Positions 26,137 through 36,864 of a DNA stretch of 64,000 bases are shown here, in pieces. Origin of the DNA: Prado023 sp964638055 (GTDB taxonomy: Bacteria > Actinomycetota > Actinomycetes > S36-B12 > CAIYMF01); the NCBI GenBank assembly GCA_964638055.1, contig CAZWXF010000003.1, forward strand, positions 1 through 64,000, read 5' to 3'. The notes under the pieces are model-generated. The model was not told the origin of the DNA and searched no databases. It was given only the letters and a program-made list of their open reading frames with translations. The position numbers were made by a program, and so were the translations under genes. Position 1 is the first letter of the stretch, and each line of letters begins with the position of its first letter.

Positions 26137-27753
26137 GTGAGAACGGTCATGAGGTCCTCCTTGGACCCGCGCTCGGACGCCTTCCGAACCAACCGTGAGG
26201 CGATGGTGGCGGCCCTCGCGCAGATCGAGGGACTGACATCTGCGGTCGCCGCCGGGGGCGGCTCGTCGGACCCGGAGAAGGCAGCCAGGGCGGTGGCCCG
26301 CCACCGCAAGCGCGGCAAGCTCCTTCCGCGCGAGCGCATCGGCGGACTGCTCGATCCCGACAGCCCCTTCCTGGAGCTATCCCCGTTCGCGGGCTGGAAC
26401 CGCGATGAGCTCGGGGTGGGCCTGGTCACGGGGATCGGATGGGTCAGCGGCGTCGAGTGCCTCGTCAGCGCGAACGACCCGACCGTGAAGGGCGGTGCCC
26501 AGGGCCCGGTCACGATGATCAAGGCCCTTCGCGCGATGGACATCGCACGGACGAACCGGCTTCCCCTGATCAACCTCACGGAGTCCGGCGGAGCGGACCT
26601 GCCCAACCAGGCCGAGGTGTTCGTCCCCGGCGGCGCCAGCTTCCGAAACCTCACCCAGTTCTCCGCGGCGGGCATTCCCACGATCACGCTGGTGTTCGGG
26701 TCGTCCACGGCCGGCGGCGCCTACGTGCCGGGGATGAGCGACTACGTCGTCATGCAGAAGAAGGCGGCGAAGGTCTTCCTCGCCGGGCCCCCGCTGGTCA
26801 AGATGGCCATCAACGAGGACGCGGTCGAAGAGGACCTCGGTGGGGCAGAGATGCACGCGCGGGTCTCGGGACTGGCCGACTACCTGGCCGAGGACGAGCT
26901 CGACGCCCTGCGGATCGGCCGGCAGATCGTGGCGCACCTGAACTGGCACAAGCTGGGATACGGGCCGAAGTCCATCCCGGAGCCCCCGAAGTACGACCAG
27001 GAGGAGCTCCTGGGCGTGGCGAGCGCCGATGTGCGCCTGCCCTTCGACATGCGCGACGTGATCGCGCGGATCGTCGACGGGTCCCGCTTCGAGGAGTTCA
27101 AGCCACAGTACGGGGCCCAGCTGGTCACGGGCTGGGCGGACCTGGCCGGGTTCCCCGTCGGGATCATCGGCAACAACGGCATCCTGTTCAGCGAGGAGTC
27201 GCAGAAGTCGGCGCAGTTCATCCAGCTGTGCAACCGCTACGACACGCCGATCCTGTTCCTCCAGAACACCACCGGGTTCATGGTCGGGACCCGGTACGAA
27301 CAGCGAGGGATCATCAAGGACGGTGCCAAGCTCATCAACGCGGTCTCCAACTCGAAGGTGCCGCACATCACGCTGATGGTGGGCGTGAGCTACGGCGCGG
27401 GCAACTACGGGATGGCCGGGCGAGCGTTCGATCCGCGGTTCGTGTTCACGTGGCCGAACCACCGGATCGCCGTGATGGGGCCCAAGCAGCTCGGCGGCGT
27501 GATGGAGATCGTCGCCCGGCAGAAGGCCGCGCAGCTGGGGATGCAGTGGGACGACGAGATATTCGCCCCGATGCGCGAGGGCCTGGAGAACCAGGTCGAG
27601 GAGGAGTCGACCGCGCTGTACGCGACCGGACGGGTCTGGGACGACGGGATCATCGACCCCCGGGACACGCGCACGGTGCTGGGGCTGGCCCTGTCCGCGG
27701 TCCATTCCAACGAGGTCGTGGGGACGTCGAACTTCGGCGTCTTCCGAATGTGA
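26137..27753 (+). CDS. Acyl-CoA carboxylase beta (carboxyltransferase) subunit
   Basis: 538-residue carboxyltransferase of a biotin-dependent acyl-CoA carboxylase, moving CO2 from carboxybiotin to an acyl-CoA. Crotonase-fold motifs: LTESGGADLPNQAEVFVPGG, FGSSTAGGAYVPGMSDY (N domain) and NTTGFMVGTRYEQRGIIKDGAKLINAV split over 27270-27350, SYGAGNYGMAGRAFDPRF (C domain). This pattern is that of methylcrotonoyl- and geranoyl-CoA carboxylases more than of acetyl/propionyl AccD. The GTG at 26137 directly follows the promoter with no room for a ribosome-binding site, suggesting a leaderless mRNA; an ATG four codons later is the alternative. Paired with the biotin subunit 8 bp downstream. Confidence 0.88.
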   Translation: MRTVMRSSLDPRSDAFRTNREAMVAALAQIEGLTSAVAAGGGSSDPEKAARAVARHRKRGKLLPRERIGGLLDPDSPFLELSPFAGWNRDELGVGLVTGIGWVSGVECLVSANDPTVKGGAQGPVTMIKALRAMDIARTNRLPLINLTESGGADLPNQAEVFVPGGASFRNLTQFSAAGIPTITLVFGSSTAGGAYVPGMSDYVVMQKKAAKVFLAGPPLVKMAINEDAVEEDLGGAEMHARVSGLADYLAEDELDALRIGRQIVAHLNWHKLGYGPKSIPEPPKYDQEELLGVASADVRLPFDMRDVIARIVDGSRFEEFKPQYGAQLVTGWADLAGFPVGIIGNNGILFSEESQKSAQFIQLCNRYDTPILFLQNTTGFMVGTRYEQRGIIKDGAKLINAVSNSKVPHITLMVGVSYGAGNYGMAGRAFDPRFVFTWPNHRIAVMGPKQLGGVMEIVARQKAAQLGMQWDDEIFAPMREGLENQVEEESTALYATGRVWDDGIIDPRDTRTVLGLALSAVHSNEVVGTSNFGVFRM

Positions 27754-27761
27754 GGCGCGCC

Positions 27762-29918
<2,157 letters not shown>

Positions 29919-29937
29919 TCCGCCATGCGCCTGGGGT

Positions 29938-29971
29938 GTCGCGCCCGTCAGGGTGACTCGACGGGCGCGAC
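29938..29971. terminator. Bidirectional terminator between carboxylase and helicase genes
   Basis: Perfect 12-bp stem GTCGCGCCCGTC / GACGGGCGCGAC around a 10-base loop, in the 59-bp gap between the convergent stop codons at 29918 and 29978. Confidence 0.75.
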
Positions 29972-29977
29972 GCGAGC

Positions 29978-31504
29978 TCAGCGGGAGCGGAACCCCGAGC
30001 TGAACGCGACGGCCCCGTGGCTTCCGCTGTGCGGGGCCGGGGTGGCGCCGCCGCGGCGGTTCCCTCGGGACTGGCCTGCCTTCGCGGCCGGCGCCCTGCC
30101 AGATGCCCCGCCCGCGGACGAGCCGTTGTCGACCGAGCTCCTGCCGGAGGGGCCCCTGCCGGAGGAGCCTCTCGCGGAGGCGGTTCCGGTGGACGAGCCG
30201 GCGTCGGCGTTCCGGCTGCCTGACGCGCCGGACCTGCCCGAGGGTCGGCGCTCGCCCCTCGGGCGAGGCCGGTCGTCAGTCGCGCGCAGGCTTGTCTCTT
30301 CCAGCGCCGCCGTGTCGATCGGGCCCGCCAGCACGCGCTCCCCGGGTGCGAGCTCGGCCAGGACGGGATGGCTGGCGCCGTGGATGCGCGTGGTCGCCGG
30401 CTTGATTCCGGCCTGGCGGGTCAGGTCGCTGACGTCGCGGACCTGGTCGCTGGTCATCAGCGTGACGACCGTGCCAGCGTTCCCTGCCCGGGCGGTGCGC
30501 CCCGAGCGGTGCAGGTAGGCCTTGTGCTCGCTGGGCGGGTCGGCGTGGACCACCAGGGCCACGTCATCGACGTGGATCCCGCGGGCGGCGATGTCGGTGG
30601 CGACCAGCGCAGCGGCCCGACCCTCCTGGAACGCCTGGAGGTTGCGTGTGCGAGCGTTCTGGCCGAGGTTTCCGTGCAGCTCGACCGCAGGCACTCCGCT
30701 TCCGTTGAGCTGGCGGGCCAGCGTCTTCGCGCGATGCTTGGTCCGGGTGAACACCACCGTGCGCCCGGGTGCGCTGGTCAGGTCGACCAGGATCGACAGG
30801 CGCTGGTCGCTGTCCACGTGCAGCACGTGGTGCGACATCGTGGACACCGGCGACTGGGCCGAGTCTGCCTGGTGCGTGACGGGGTCGACCAGGAACTGCC
30901 GCACCAGGGAGTCGACTGCATGATCGAGGGTGGCCGAGAACAGCAGGCGCTGGCTGCCCCGGGGTGTGGCCGTAAGGAGCCGGCGCACGCCGGGGAGGAA
31001 GCCAAGGTCGGCCATGTGGTCAGCCTCGTCGAGGACCGTGACCTCGACATCGGCCAGGCTGGCGTGGCCCTGGCGCATGAGGTCCTCCAGCCGGCCGGGG
31101 CAGGCGACGACGATGTCGACCCCACGACGCAGGGCGGTCACCTGCGGGTTCTGGCCGACACCGCCGAAGACCGTCCGCGTGGTCAGTCCCGCCTCCTTCG
31201 CCAGCGGCGAGAGGGCGGCGTCGATCTGGCCCACGAGCTCGCGGGTGGGGGCCAGGATCAGGGCACGGGGCGCGCCGGGCCGGGGCCTGCCCCCGTCGGA
31301 GAGACGCGCGACCAGCGGTAGCAGGAACGCATAGGTCTTGCCAGAGCCGGTGCGGCCGCGGCCCAGGACGTCGCGCCCGGCCAGGGAGTCGGGCAGGGTG
31401 GCGGACTGGATGGGGGTCGGAGTCTCGATGCCGAGATCGGCGAGGACTGTGGCAAGGCGTGTGGGCACGCCCAGGTCTGTGAACGAGGTCAAGGGGAATC
31501 GCAA
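29978..31504 (-). CDS. DEAD-box RNA helicase with Arg/Ser/Gly-rich tail
   Basis: 508-residue ATP-dependent RNA helicase. Motifs in order: Q-motif (PTPIQSATLP), I GRTGSGKT, Ia PTRELVGQ, II DEAD (in VTVLDEADHMADLG), III SAT, IV/V VATDIAARGIHVDDV, VI HRSGRTARAGN. After about residue 400 comes an ~100-residue tail rich in Arg, Ser, Gly and Ala with repeated SGR/RGSSGR, probably disordered and RNA-binding, as in RhlE/DeaD-type proteins. The start is uncertain: the TTG at 31504 begins the conserved part; a TTG at 31573 would add 23 residues. No clear ribosome-binding site. Confidence 0.88.
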   Translation of the reverse strand: MRFPLTSFTDLGVPTRLATVLADLGIETPTPIQSATLPDSLAGRDVLGRGRTGSGKTYAFLLPLVARLSDGGRPRPGAPRALILAPTRELVGQIDAALSPLAKEAGLTTRTVFGGVGQNPQVTALRRGVDIVVACPGRLEDLMRQGHASLADVEVTVLDEADHMADLGFLPGVRRLLTATPRGSQRLLFSATLDHAVDSLVRQFLVDPVTHQADSAQSPVSTMSHHVLHVDSDQRLSILVDLTSAPGRTVVFTRTKHRAKTLARQLNGSGVPAVELHGNLGQNARTRNLQAFQEGRAAALVATDIAARGIHVDDVALVVHADPPSEHKAYLHRSGRTARAGNAGTVVTLMTSDQVRDVSDLTRQAGIKPATTRIHGASHPVLAELAPGERVLAGPIDTAALEETSLRATDDRPRPRGERRPSGRSGASGSRNADAGSSTGTASARGSSGRGPSGRSSVDNGSSAGGASGRAPAAKAGQSRGNRRGGATPAPHSGSHGAVAFSSGFRSR

Positions 31505-31689
31505 TCTGTGAGGTGTCTCGCCGCCAGCTGCGAGCCGAGATCCTCGGGCAGCTACACACGGAGCAGATGCCAAGTGCTTCGACGTGTGGACAACTCGCGC
31601 GAGAACTCAACGAGCTGATGTGACCATTCTACCCTCCCGGGCACTCCTTGCGTGCCGGGGACTGGTGCTGGACAGTGCATGGCTCCGCC

Positions 31690-31746
31690 GGTTGAGCTTG
31701 TCGGGACCACGCCCACGCGGGTCCGCCGGTCGAGCTTGTCGAGACC
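31690..31746. repeat. Two dispersed repeat copies
   Basis: GGTTGAGCTTGTCGGGACC (31690-31708, two mismatches to the usual form) and GGTCGAGCTTGTCGAGACC (31728-31746). They fill part of the 294-bp space between the helicase start and the 3' end of the small membrane protein gene, where no gene is seen. Confidence 0.75.
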
Positions 31747-31798
31747 TGCCAGGCGAGGGACCACTCGGCACGTCGCGCCACGGAAGGGGTGGTGCGGT

Positions 31799-32056
31799 TC
31801 AGGGATACGGGATGTAGGCCACGGCTGGTCGGTGGGCGCGGAAGGCCATCACGAAGGCGATCAGCCAGCCGATGAAGGTCCAGCCGAAGAACAGGTTGAC
31901 CCAGAACACCTGCATGGAGTTGCGGGCGCCACGTGTTGCCGCGATTGCCCACGGCAGCATGTAGCCGACTGTCAGCAGCGCCACGATCCAGGCCCATGTG
32001 GTGGAGGCGGCGCGTGCGGCCCCCGTGCGCTGGTCGGTGACGTACATCTTGGACAT
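31799..32056 (-). CDS. Small membrane protein, superinfection-immunity-like family
   Basis: 85-residue protein with two hydrophobic helices. The stretch VGYMLPWAIAATRG, then FWVNLFFGWTFIGWLIAF matches the pattern of the Imm_superinfect family (two helices around a basic loop, GWT-x-IGW). That family is named after phage T4 Imm, but most bacterial members are unstudied membrane proteins and no prophage gene is near. ATG at 32056; next to a repeat patch and assembly gap upstream. Confidence 0.7.
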   Translation of the reverse strand: MSKMYVTDQRTGAARAASTTWAWIVALLTVGYMLPWAIAATRGARNSMQVFWVNLFFGWTFIGWLIAFVMAFRAHRPAVAYIPYP

Positions 32057-32204
32057 CCCTGGCCCTCCTGGATCAGCCCATCCGTCGGTGCAGTGTCGGT
32101 ACTCCTGACATGATCCCCCATCTCGCGGGCTGGCAAACCTGGAGACCCGATCGCCGGATGGTGGGAGCGATCCCAGATCGCCATCGGCCGGGGCCGAGGA
32201 CGCT

Positions 32205-32362
32205 GGTCGAGCCGGTCGAGACCACCTCGGCGTGGCNNNNNNNNNNNNNNNNNNNNNNNNNNNNNNNNNNNNNNNNNNNNNNNNNNNNNNNNNNNNNNNN
32301 NNNNNNNNNNNNNNNNNNNNNNNNNNNNNNNNNNNNGGTCGAGACCACCTCGGCGTGGCTCG
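32205..32362. repeat. Repeat patch around the second assembly gap
   Basis: A unit made of GGTCGAGC-CG-GTCGAGACC plus ACCTCGGCGTGGC stands left of the gap (about 32207-32236), and its second half starts again right of it (32337-32358). The 346-bp space between the small membrane protein and the patatin gene holds this patch and no gene. Confidence 0.75.
32237..32336. other. Assembly gap (100 N)
   Basis: Exactly 100 N, flanked by the same GAGACCACCTCGGCGTGGC sequence on both sides, so a tandem repeat was probably collapsed. Confidence 0.95.
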
Positions 32363-32402
32363 GGACGGGCGTCGAGCCGCGGGCATCCGTACCGTGCCCC
32401 CC

Positions 32403-33326
32403 ATGGACGACACCATGGTCAAGCCCCCGGACTTCGCAGCTCGCTACGGGTCGGGGGTGGACCGAGGCCTCGTGCTCGGAGGGGGTGGGGTGTTCCAGAT
32501 CGCCTGGGAGACCGGCTACCTGGCGACGCTGGCGCGAGGAGGTGTCGACCTGCGCCAGGCCGACCGGATCGTCGGCACATCGGCGGGCTCGCTGGTGGGG
32601 GCGATCCTCGCCGCGGGCCGGATCGGCCTGATGGATCGGGCTGCGGACCTGCTGGCCCGGGCGACCTCGGTGGTCGCCTACCTCGCCCCGGGCGGTCAGC
32701 TCGCCCCCAGCCAGCAGCGTGCCTTCGACCTGCTTTGGTCGGCCACCGACAGCGAGCCCGCGACCGTCCAGGGGATCGGACACGCGGCCATGGCGGCAGC
32801 GACCCCCTCCGCGCACACCATGCGACGCAACGTCGGTGTCCTGGTCGGACAGCTGCGGTGGCCGTCCCCGAGGCTGTGGGTCACGGCCGTCGACGCCTAC
32901 ACGGCCGAAAGGCTCGTGATCACCAAGGAGACCGGTGTCCGGGCGACGCGGGCCGTGGCGGCCAGCACCGCCCTCCCCGGCTTCTACCAGCCTCAGCTCA
33001 TCGCCGACCGGCGGTGCATGGACGGCGGGCTGTCCGGCAGCGCCACGAACAGCGACCTCGTGGCAGGGGCGCGCCGCGTGGTGGTGCTCTCGCTGGCCCC
33101 GGGAGATCGGCCCCTCCCCGAGGCTATGGCCGGCGCCCCCGCCGACGCCATGCTCACCGAGATCGCCGCGTTGCGCGAGAGCGGCACCCGGGTCCTGCAC
33201 CGCTGGGCGCCGCTGCGCAAGGACCTCGACCTGATGGCGCCGTCCTCCATGGACGAGGGGCTCTCGGCGGGCCGCCAGCAGGCCACGGACGACATCGACG
33301 AGCTGCGGGACTTCTGGGCCGCGTAG
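32403..33326 (+). CDS. Patatin-like phospholipase family protein
   Basis: 307-residue alpha/beta acyl hydrolase. Oxyanion loop LVLGGGGVFQIAWE (residues 23-36), nucleophile elbow G58-T-S60-A-G62 and catalytic Asp207 in MDGG form the complete Ser-Asp dyad of patatins, so an active lipase or acyl esterase is expected. No signal peptide or membrane helix; cytosolic. ATG at 32403. The gene begins only 66 bp after the repeat patch with the N run. Substrate unknown. Confidence 0.87.
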   Translation: MDDTMVKPPDFAARYGSGVDRGLVLGGGGVFQIAWETGYLATLARGGVDLRQADRIVGTSAGSLVGAILAAGRIGLMDRAADLLARATSVVAYLAPGGQLAPSQQRAFDLLWSATDSEPATVQGIGHAAMAAATPSAHTMRRNVGVLVGQLRWPSPRLWVTAVDAYTAERLVITKETGVRATRAVAASTALPGFYQPQLIADRRCMDGGLSGSATNSDLVAGARRVVVLSLAPGDRPLPEAMAGAPADAMLTEIAALRESGTRVLHRWAPLRKDLDLMAPSSMDEGLSAGRQQATDDIDELRDFWAA

Positions 33327-33438
33327 GAGTCGGCAGGGGGCATGCGCTCCCCGGAGGGCGAGCGGAGCACATGAGTGCGAAGTGCGGACTTGAAACTATC
33401 GTGATGTGCTGAAGGTGCCCACCTGCTCGGAGGCCGTC

Positions 33439-33765
33439 ATGACCGTCCCGCTGTACCAGGCCAAGGCCGAGTTCTTCCGCATGCTGGGCCACCCGGCACG
33501 GATCCGCATTCTCGAGCTCCTTGCCGAGCGCGACCGACCGGTCCACGAGTTGCTGGACCTCATCGACATCGCGCCGAGCAACCTGTCCCAGCAACTGGCA
33601 GTCCTGCGACTGGGCCGGTTGGTCACGCAGCGTCGGGATGCCGGCCAGGTCATCTACGCCCTGGCCCTGCCGCAGGTGCAGGATCTGCTCTCCGCCGCGC
33701 GGGCGATCATCACGAGCCGGGCCCAGGGCGATGTGATCGACGAGGTGTCCCGGGACGCGGGCTGA
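33439..33765 (+). CDS. ArsR/SmtB-family regulator upstream of the Ehr genes (Rv0081-like)
   Basis: 108-residue winged-helix repressor: dimer helix (YQAKAEFFRMLGHPARIRIL), recognition helix-turn-helix (PVHELLDLIDIAPSNLSQQLAVLR) and wing (RLVTQRRDAGQVIYAL). It has no cysteine and no metal-site motif, so the usual metal sensing is unlikely. The ATG at 33439 has GGAGG six bases upstream; a GTG at 33406 would add 11 residues. The next genes are the hydrogenase-like complex, the same order as Rv0081 followed by Rv0082-Rv0087 in M. tuberculosis, where Rv0081 is part of the hypoxia response. A 598-bp repeat-rich space separates it from those genes. Confidence 0.88.
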   Translation: MTVPLYQAKAEFFRMLGHPARIRILELLAERDRPVHELLDLIDIAPSNLSQQLAVLRLGRLVTQRRDAGQVIYALALPQVQDLLSAARAIITSRAQGDVIDEVSRDAG

Positions 33766-33876
33766 CGGACCGGGCCCTGCGGCCTGACCCGCAACCGGGG
33801 CCCCGGTGGGGGGGCAGCGTGACGGGTAGCCGGGGGGTGGGCTTGACCGGAGAGCCCGCCGGTCGGGCTTCACGTC

Positions 33877-34181
33877 GGTCGAGCTTGTCGAGACCACGAC
33901 CCCAGGTGCAGTGGTACGACAGGATCGCCGACGCGGACAGGCCCGAGTGGCACTTCCAGGATTGGTCGGGCCAAGTAGGAGACATCGCAGGCCGCACGAG
34001 CTGCGGTCCGTGCTGGGCATGTGGACGCTGGTCTCGACTGTGCTCGACCGGCGTGGTCTCGACTGTGCTCGACCGGCGTGGTCTCGACGGGCTCGACCGT
34101 GGTCTCGACGGGCTCGGCCAGCGGGCACATGCGTCGGTCGAGCTTGTCGAGACCACGACCCCAGGCGCAGGGGCACGACAC
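33877..34181. repeat. Large patch of dispersed repeats upstream of the Ehr operon
   Basis: About six units of the dispersed repeat: GGTCGAGCTTGTCGAGACC at 33877-33895 and near 34135, and between them four tandem units beginning GGTCTCGAC at about 34033-34120. Two of the copies continue into an extended element (ACGACCCCAGG-Y-GCAG, then a GGTACGACAGGATCGCC-like part). The whole 33766-34363 space lacks a gene; any Ehr promoter must lie within or just after this patch, after about 34200. Confidence 0.8.
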
Positions 34182-34363
34182 GATCGCCCACGTTGGGCCG
34201 AGAAGCAGGTCCAGAACTGGAGTCGGACCAAGCGCGAGCGACAACCGGGGCCGCCAGCCCGACGGTGTTAGTGTCTGCACCTGAAGAATCGTTCAACTGC
34301 TCAATCGTGAAGGTCGGTCGGCGTGATCGAGCCGCAGTCCCGGGTCCTCCCGCAGGCCCTCCC

Positions 34364-34858
34364 GTGAGCCTGCGCGACCTGGTCGGCCTCATCGGGCGCG
34401 CGGGGCGGGTGGCCGAGCCGGCACCTCCCGCGCCAGAGCCGCAGCCGGGGTTCACCCCGCCCGGATCCCTCGCCGGCAGCGTCCAGGTCCGCCACGTCGA
34501 CGCAGGGTCGTGCAACGGCTGCGAGATCGAGGTGGGGGCGGCATTCGGCCCCGTGTACGACGTCGAGCGCTACGGCGCGCGCCTCGTGGCCTCCCCCCGG
34601 CACGCCGACGTGCTGCTCGTGACCGGCGTGGTGACGCGGAACATGCTCGAGCCGCTGCGCCGGACGGTTGCCGCGACGCCCGAGCCCCGTGTGGTCATCG
34701 CCGTGGGGGAGTGCGCGCGCAACTGCGGGGTGTTCCGGCAGGGCTACGGCGTCGTGGGTTCCGTCGACGAGGTGGTCCCCGTGGACCTCGAGGTGCCGGG
34801 CTGTCCGCCCGAGCCTGACGAGATCGTGGCGGCGCTGCGGCGGGTGACGGGCCGATGA
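34364..34858 (+). CDS. Ehr complex small FeS subunit (HyfI/NuoB-like, Rv0082-like)
   Basis: 164-residue electron-transfer subunit, homologous to hydrogenase-4 HyfI and complex I NuoB. Cysteine ligands of the proximal [4Fe-4S] cluster are all present: Cys50 and Cys53 (DAGSCNGCEIEV), Cys117 (VGECARNCG) and Cys147 (VPGCPPEPDEI). The N-terminal ~35 residues are Pro/Ala rich. Start taken as the GTG at 34364; an in-frame GTG at 34307 would add 19 residues. Stop overlaps the next start as ATGA. First gene of a six-gene operon. Confidence 0.88.
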   Translation: MSLRDLVGLIGRAGRVAEPAPPAPEPQPGFTPPGSLAGSVQVRHVDAGSCNGCEIEVGAAFGPVYDVERYGARLVASPRHADVLLVTGVVTRNMLEPLRRTVAATPEPRVVIAVGECARNCGVFRQGYGVVGSVDEVVPVDLEVPGCPPEPDEIVAALRRVTGR

Positions 34859-36864
34859 CGGTGGTGGAGGCCGGGCTGCTGTCGCAGGTCGGCCTGCTGG
34901 CCGTCGCCGCGCTGTGCGCCCTCGTGCCCCACCCCCGACTGCGCACTCAGCTCAGCGGGTCCGCATGCGTCGGCCTGGGCCTAGCAGGAGTGGTGACCGG
35001 GGGCGCGGCCATGTCGGGCGGGACCGGCTCGATCCAGGTGTCGCTGGCGCTCCCTCTGACCGGGGGATTGGACCCCCTCGCTCTCTCCCCGAGCCCCCTC
35101 GGCGGCGTCTTCACCGTCGTGGCCGGTGCAGTGGGAGCCCTGGCCGCCATCTACGGGATCGGCTACGCCTCGGGTGCTGCGGCCTCGCGCACCGGGTGGC
35201 TGGCGTTCGCGGTGTTCCTCGCCGGCATGCAGCTGGTCGCGCAGTCGGCCGACCTGGTCTCGTTCCTGCTCGCGTGGGAGCTCATGGCAGTGGCCTCCAC
35301 CGTGCTGCTGCTGGCCGATCACGCCCGCCGACCACAGGTACGGGGGGCGTCGCTGTGGTACGCGGTGATGACGCACCTGAGCTTCGTCCTTCTCCTGGCC
35401 GGCTTCGCGGTCCTCGCAGCCGACGCGGGCGGCACGTCCTTCACGGCGATCGCGGCTGCGGGGTCATCCGGCGCCGGCGCCGACCTGGCCTTCGTGCTGC
35501 TCGCAGCGGGCTTCGCCACGAAGGCCGGGTTGGTGCCGGTCCACGTGTGGCTGCCGATGGCCCATCCCGAGGCTCCCAGCCACGTGTCGGCGGCGATGAG
35601 CGCGGCCATGGTCAAGATGGGCGTCTACGGGCTGCTGCTGGTGACGATCCAGCTGCTTCCTGCCGGGCCCCAGTGGTGGGGCCTGCTCCTGCTGGCGATG
35701 GGTGCGCTGTCGGCGGTGTACGGGGTGCTGCAGGCCTCGGTGGCCAGCGATCTCAAGCGGCTGCTCGCGTACTCCACGACGGAGAACGTGGGGCTGATGG
35801 TGACGGCCCTGGCGATGTCCCTGCTGTTGGCACAGGCGGGGCAGCCCGCAGTGGCCGACGTCGCCCTCACCGCAACGCTGCTGCTCGTGGTCAGCCACGC
35901 CGCGTTCAAGACCGTGCTCTTCCTGGGCGCGGGGTCCGTGCTGCACGCCACGGGGGAGCGGGACCTCGACCGTCTGGGCGGGCTGGCCTCGGCCATGCCG
36001 GTCACCGGGGCTGCCTTCGGCGTCGCCGCTCTGGCTGCTGCCGCGCTGCCGGTCACGGCCGGCTTCGTCGCGGAATGGTCACTGCTGCAGGCGCTGGTCC
36101 ACGGCCACGGCGCCGGCGACCAGCTGCTGGCAGTCGTGCTGCCGATCACCGTCGGCGTCGTGGCGCTGACCGCCGGGCTGGCGCTGCTGACGTTCGTGAA
36201 GGCCCACGGGATCGCGTTCCTGGCCCGCCCCCGCAGCGATGGCGCTCTGGCCGCGCACGAGGCGGGCCCGGCCATGCGGACGGCGATGCTGCTCGGAGTC
36301 GTCGCCGTGCTGGGGATCGGCCTTGCCCCCGGCCCGGTGTCCGCGGCGCTGGCCACGACGGTCGGAGCCTCGGGAGTCTCATCGGTCGGGCTGCTTGGCC
36401 TGGACCTCCCAGCCGTGCAGGCCCTGCTCGACCCGGTCGCCCTCGTGGCGCTCGGCCTGTTCCTGGCGGTCCCGGTCGCGCTCGCCCACTGGGCGGCGGC
36501 CAGGCGGCTACCGCGACTCGACGTCGACCTGGCGTGGGGATGCGGCGGCGTTCGGGTGAGCCCGCGGATGCAGTACACGGCGACCTCCTACGCGGAGCCG
36601 CTCGTGCGGGTGTTCTCCGACGCCCTGCAGCCGTCGCAGGACCTCGTCGTCACCCATGCCGAGGAGTCGCAGTTCGTCGTGCGGCGTGTGGAGTTCTCCC
36701 AACGGGTCGGCGATGTCGTGGCCGACCGCGTGTACTCGCCCTTCTCCAAGGCTCTGGTCCGCTTCGGGCGGGCGGCCGCGCGCGTGCAGAACGGCAGCAT
36801 CCATCGGTACCTGCTGTTCTCGTTCACGGCCCTGATCGTGGTGCTCGTGGTGGTCTCGACATGA
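34855..36864 (+). CDS. Ehr complex antiporter-like membrane subunit (HyfB/Rv0083-like)
   Basis: 669-residue membrane protein of the Mrp/NuoL antiporter family with about 15 helices. The family core ATKAGLVPVHVWLPMAHPEAPSHVSA, then AMVKMGVYGLL keeps the lysines used for proton movement, and LLAYSTTENVGLM follows. The C-terminal ~130 residues include a soluble stretch (CGGVRVSPRMQYTATSYAEP) and a last helix, as in HyfB/HycC. It overlaps both neighbours (ATGA at each end), so the six genes are translated as one unit. Confidence 0.9.
   Translation: MTVVEAGLLSQVGLLAVAALCALVPHPRLRTQLSGSACVGLGLAGVVTGGAAMSGGTGSIQVSLALPLTGGLDPLALSPSPLGGVFTVVAGAVGALAAIYGIGYASGAAASRTGWLAFAVFLAGMQLVAQSADLVSFLLAWELMAVASTVLLLADHARRPQVRGASLWYAVMTHLSFVLLLAGFAVLAADAGGTSFTAIAAAGSSGAGADLAFVLLAAGFATKAGLVPVHVWLPMAHPEAPSHVSAAMSAAMVKMGVYGLLLVTIQLLPAGPQWWGLLLLAMGALSAVYGVLQASVASDLKRLLAYSTTENVGLMVTALAMSLLLAQAGQPAVADVALTATLLLVVSHAAFKTVLFLGAGSVLHATGERDLDRLGGLASAMPVTGAAFGVAALAAAALPVTAGFVAEWSLLQALVHGHGAGDQLLAVVLPITVGVVALTAGLALLTFVKAHGIAFLARPRSDGALAAHEAGPAMRTAMLLGVVAVLGIGLAPGPVSAALATTVGASGVSSVGLLGLDLPAVQALLDPVALVALGLFLAVPVALAHWAAARRLPRLDVDLAWGCGGVRVSPRMQYTATSYAEPLVRVFSDALQPSQDLVVTHAEESQFVVRRVEFSQRVGDVVADRVYSPFSKALVRFGRAAARVQNGSIHRYLLFSFTALIVVLVVVST

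Noticed and set aside
31799..32056. Prophage remnant, based on the superinfection-immunity-like protein
   Set aside because: No integrase, structural or lysis genes are near; the family is common in chromosomes and the neighbours are housekeeping-type genes.
33877..34181. CRISPR array in the repeat-rich spacer
   Set aside because: Units are short, imperfectly palindromic, in both orientations and unevenly spaced, no unique spacers of constant length, no cas genes.
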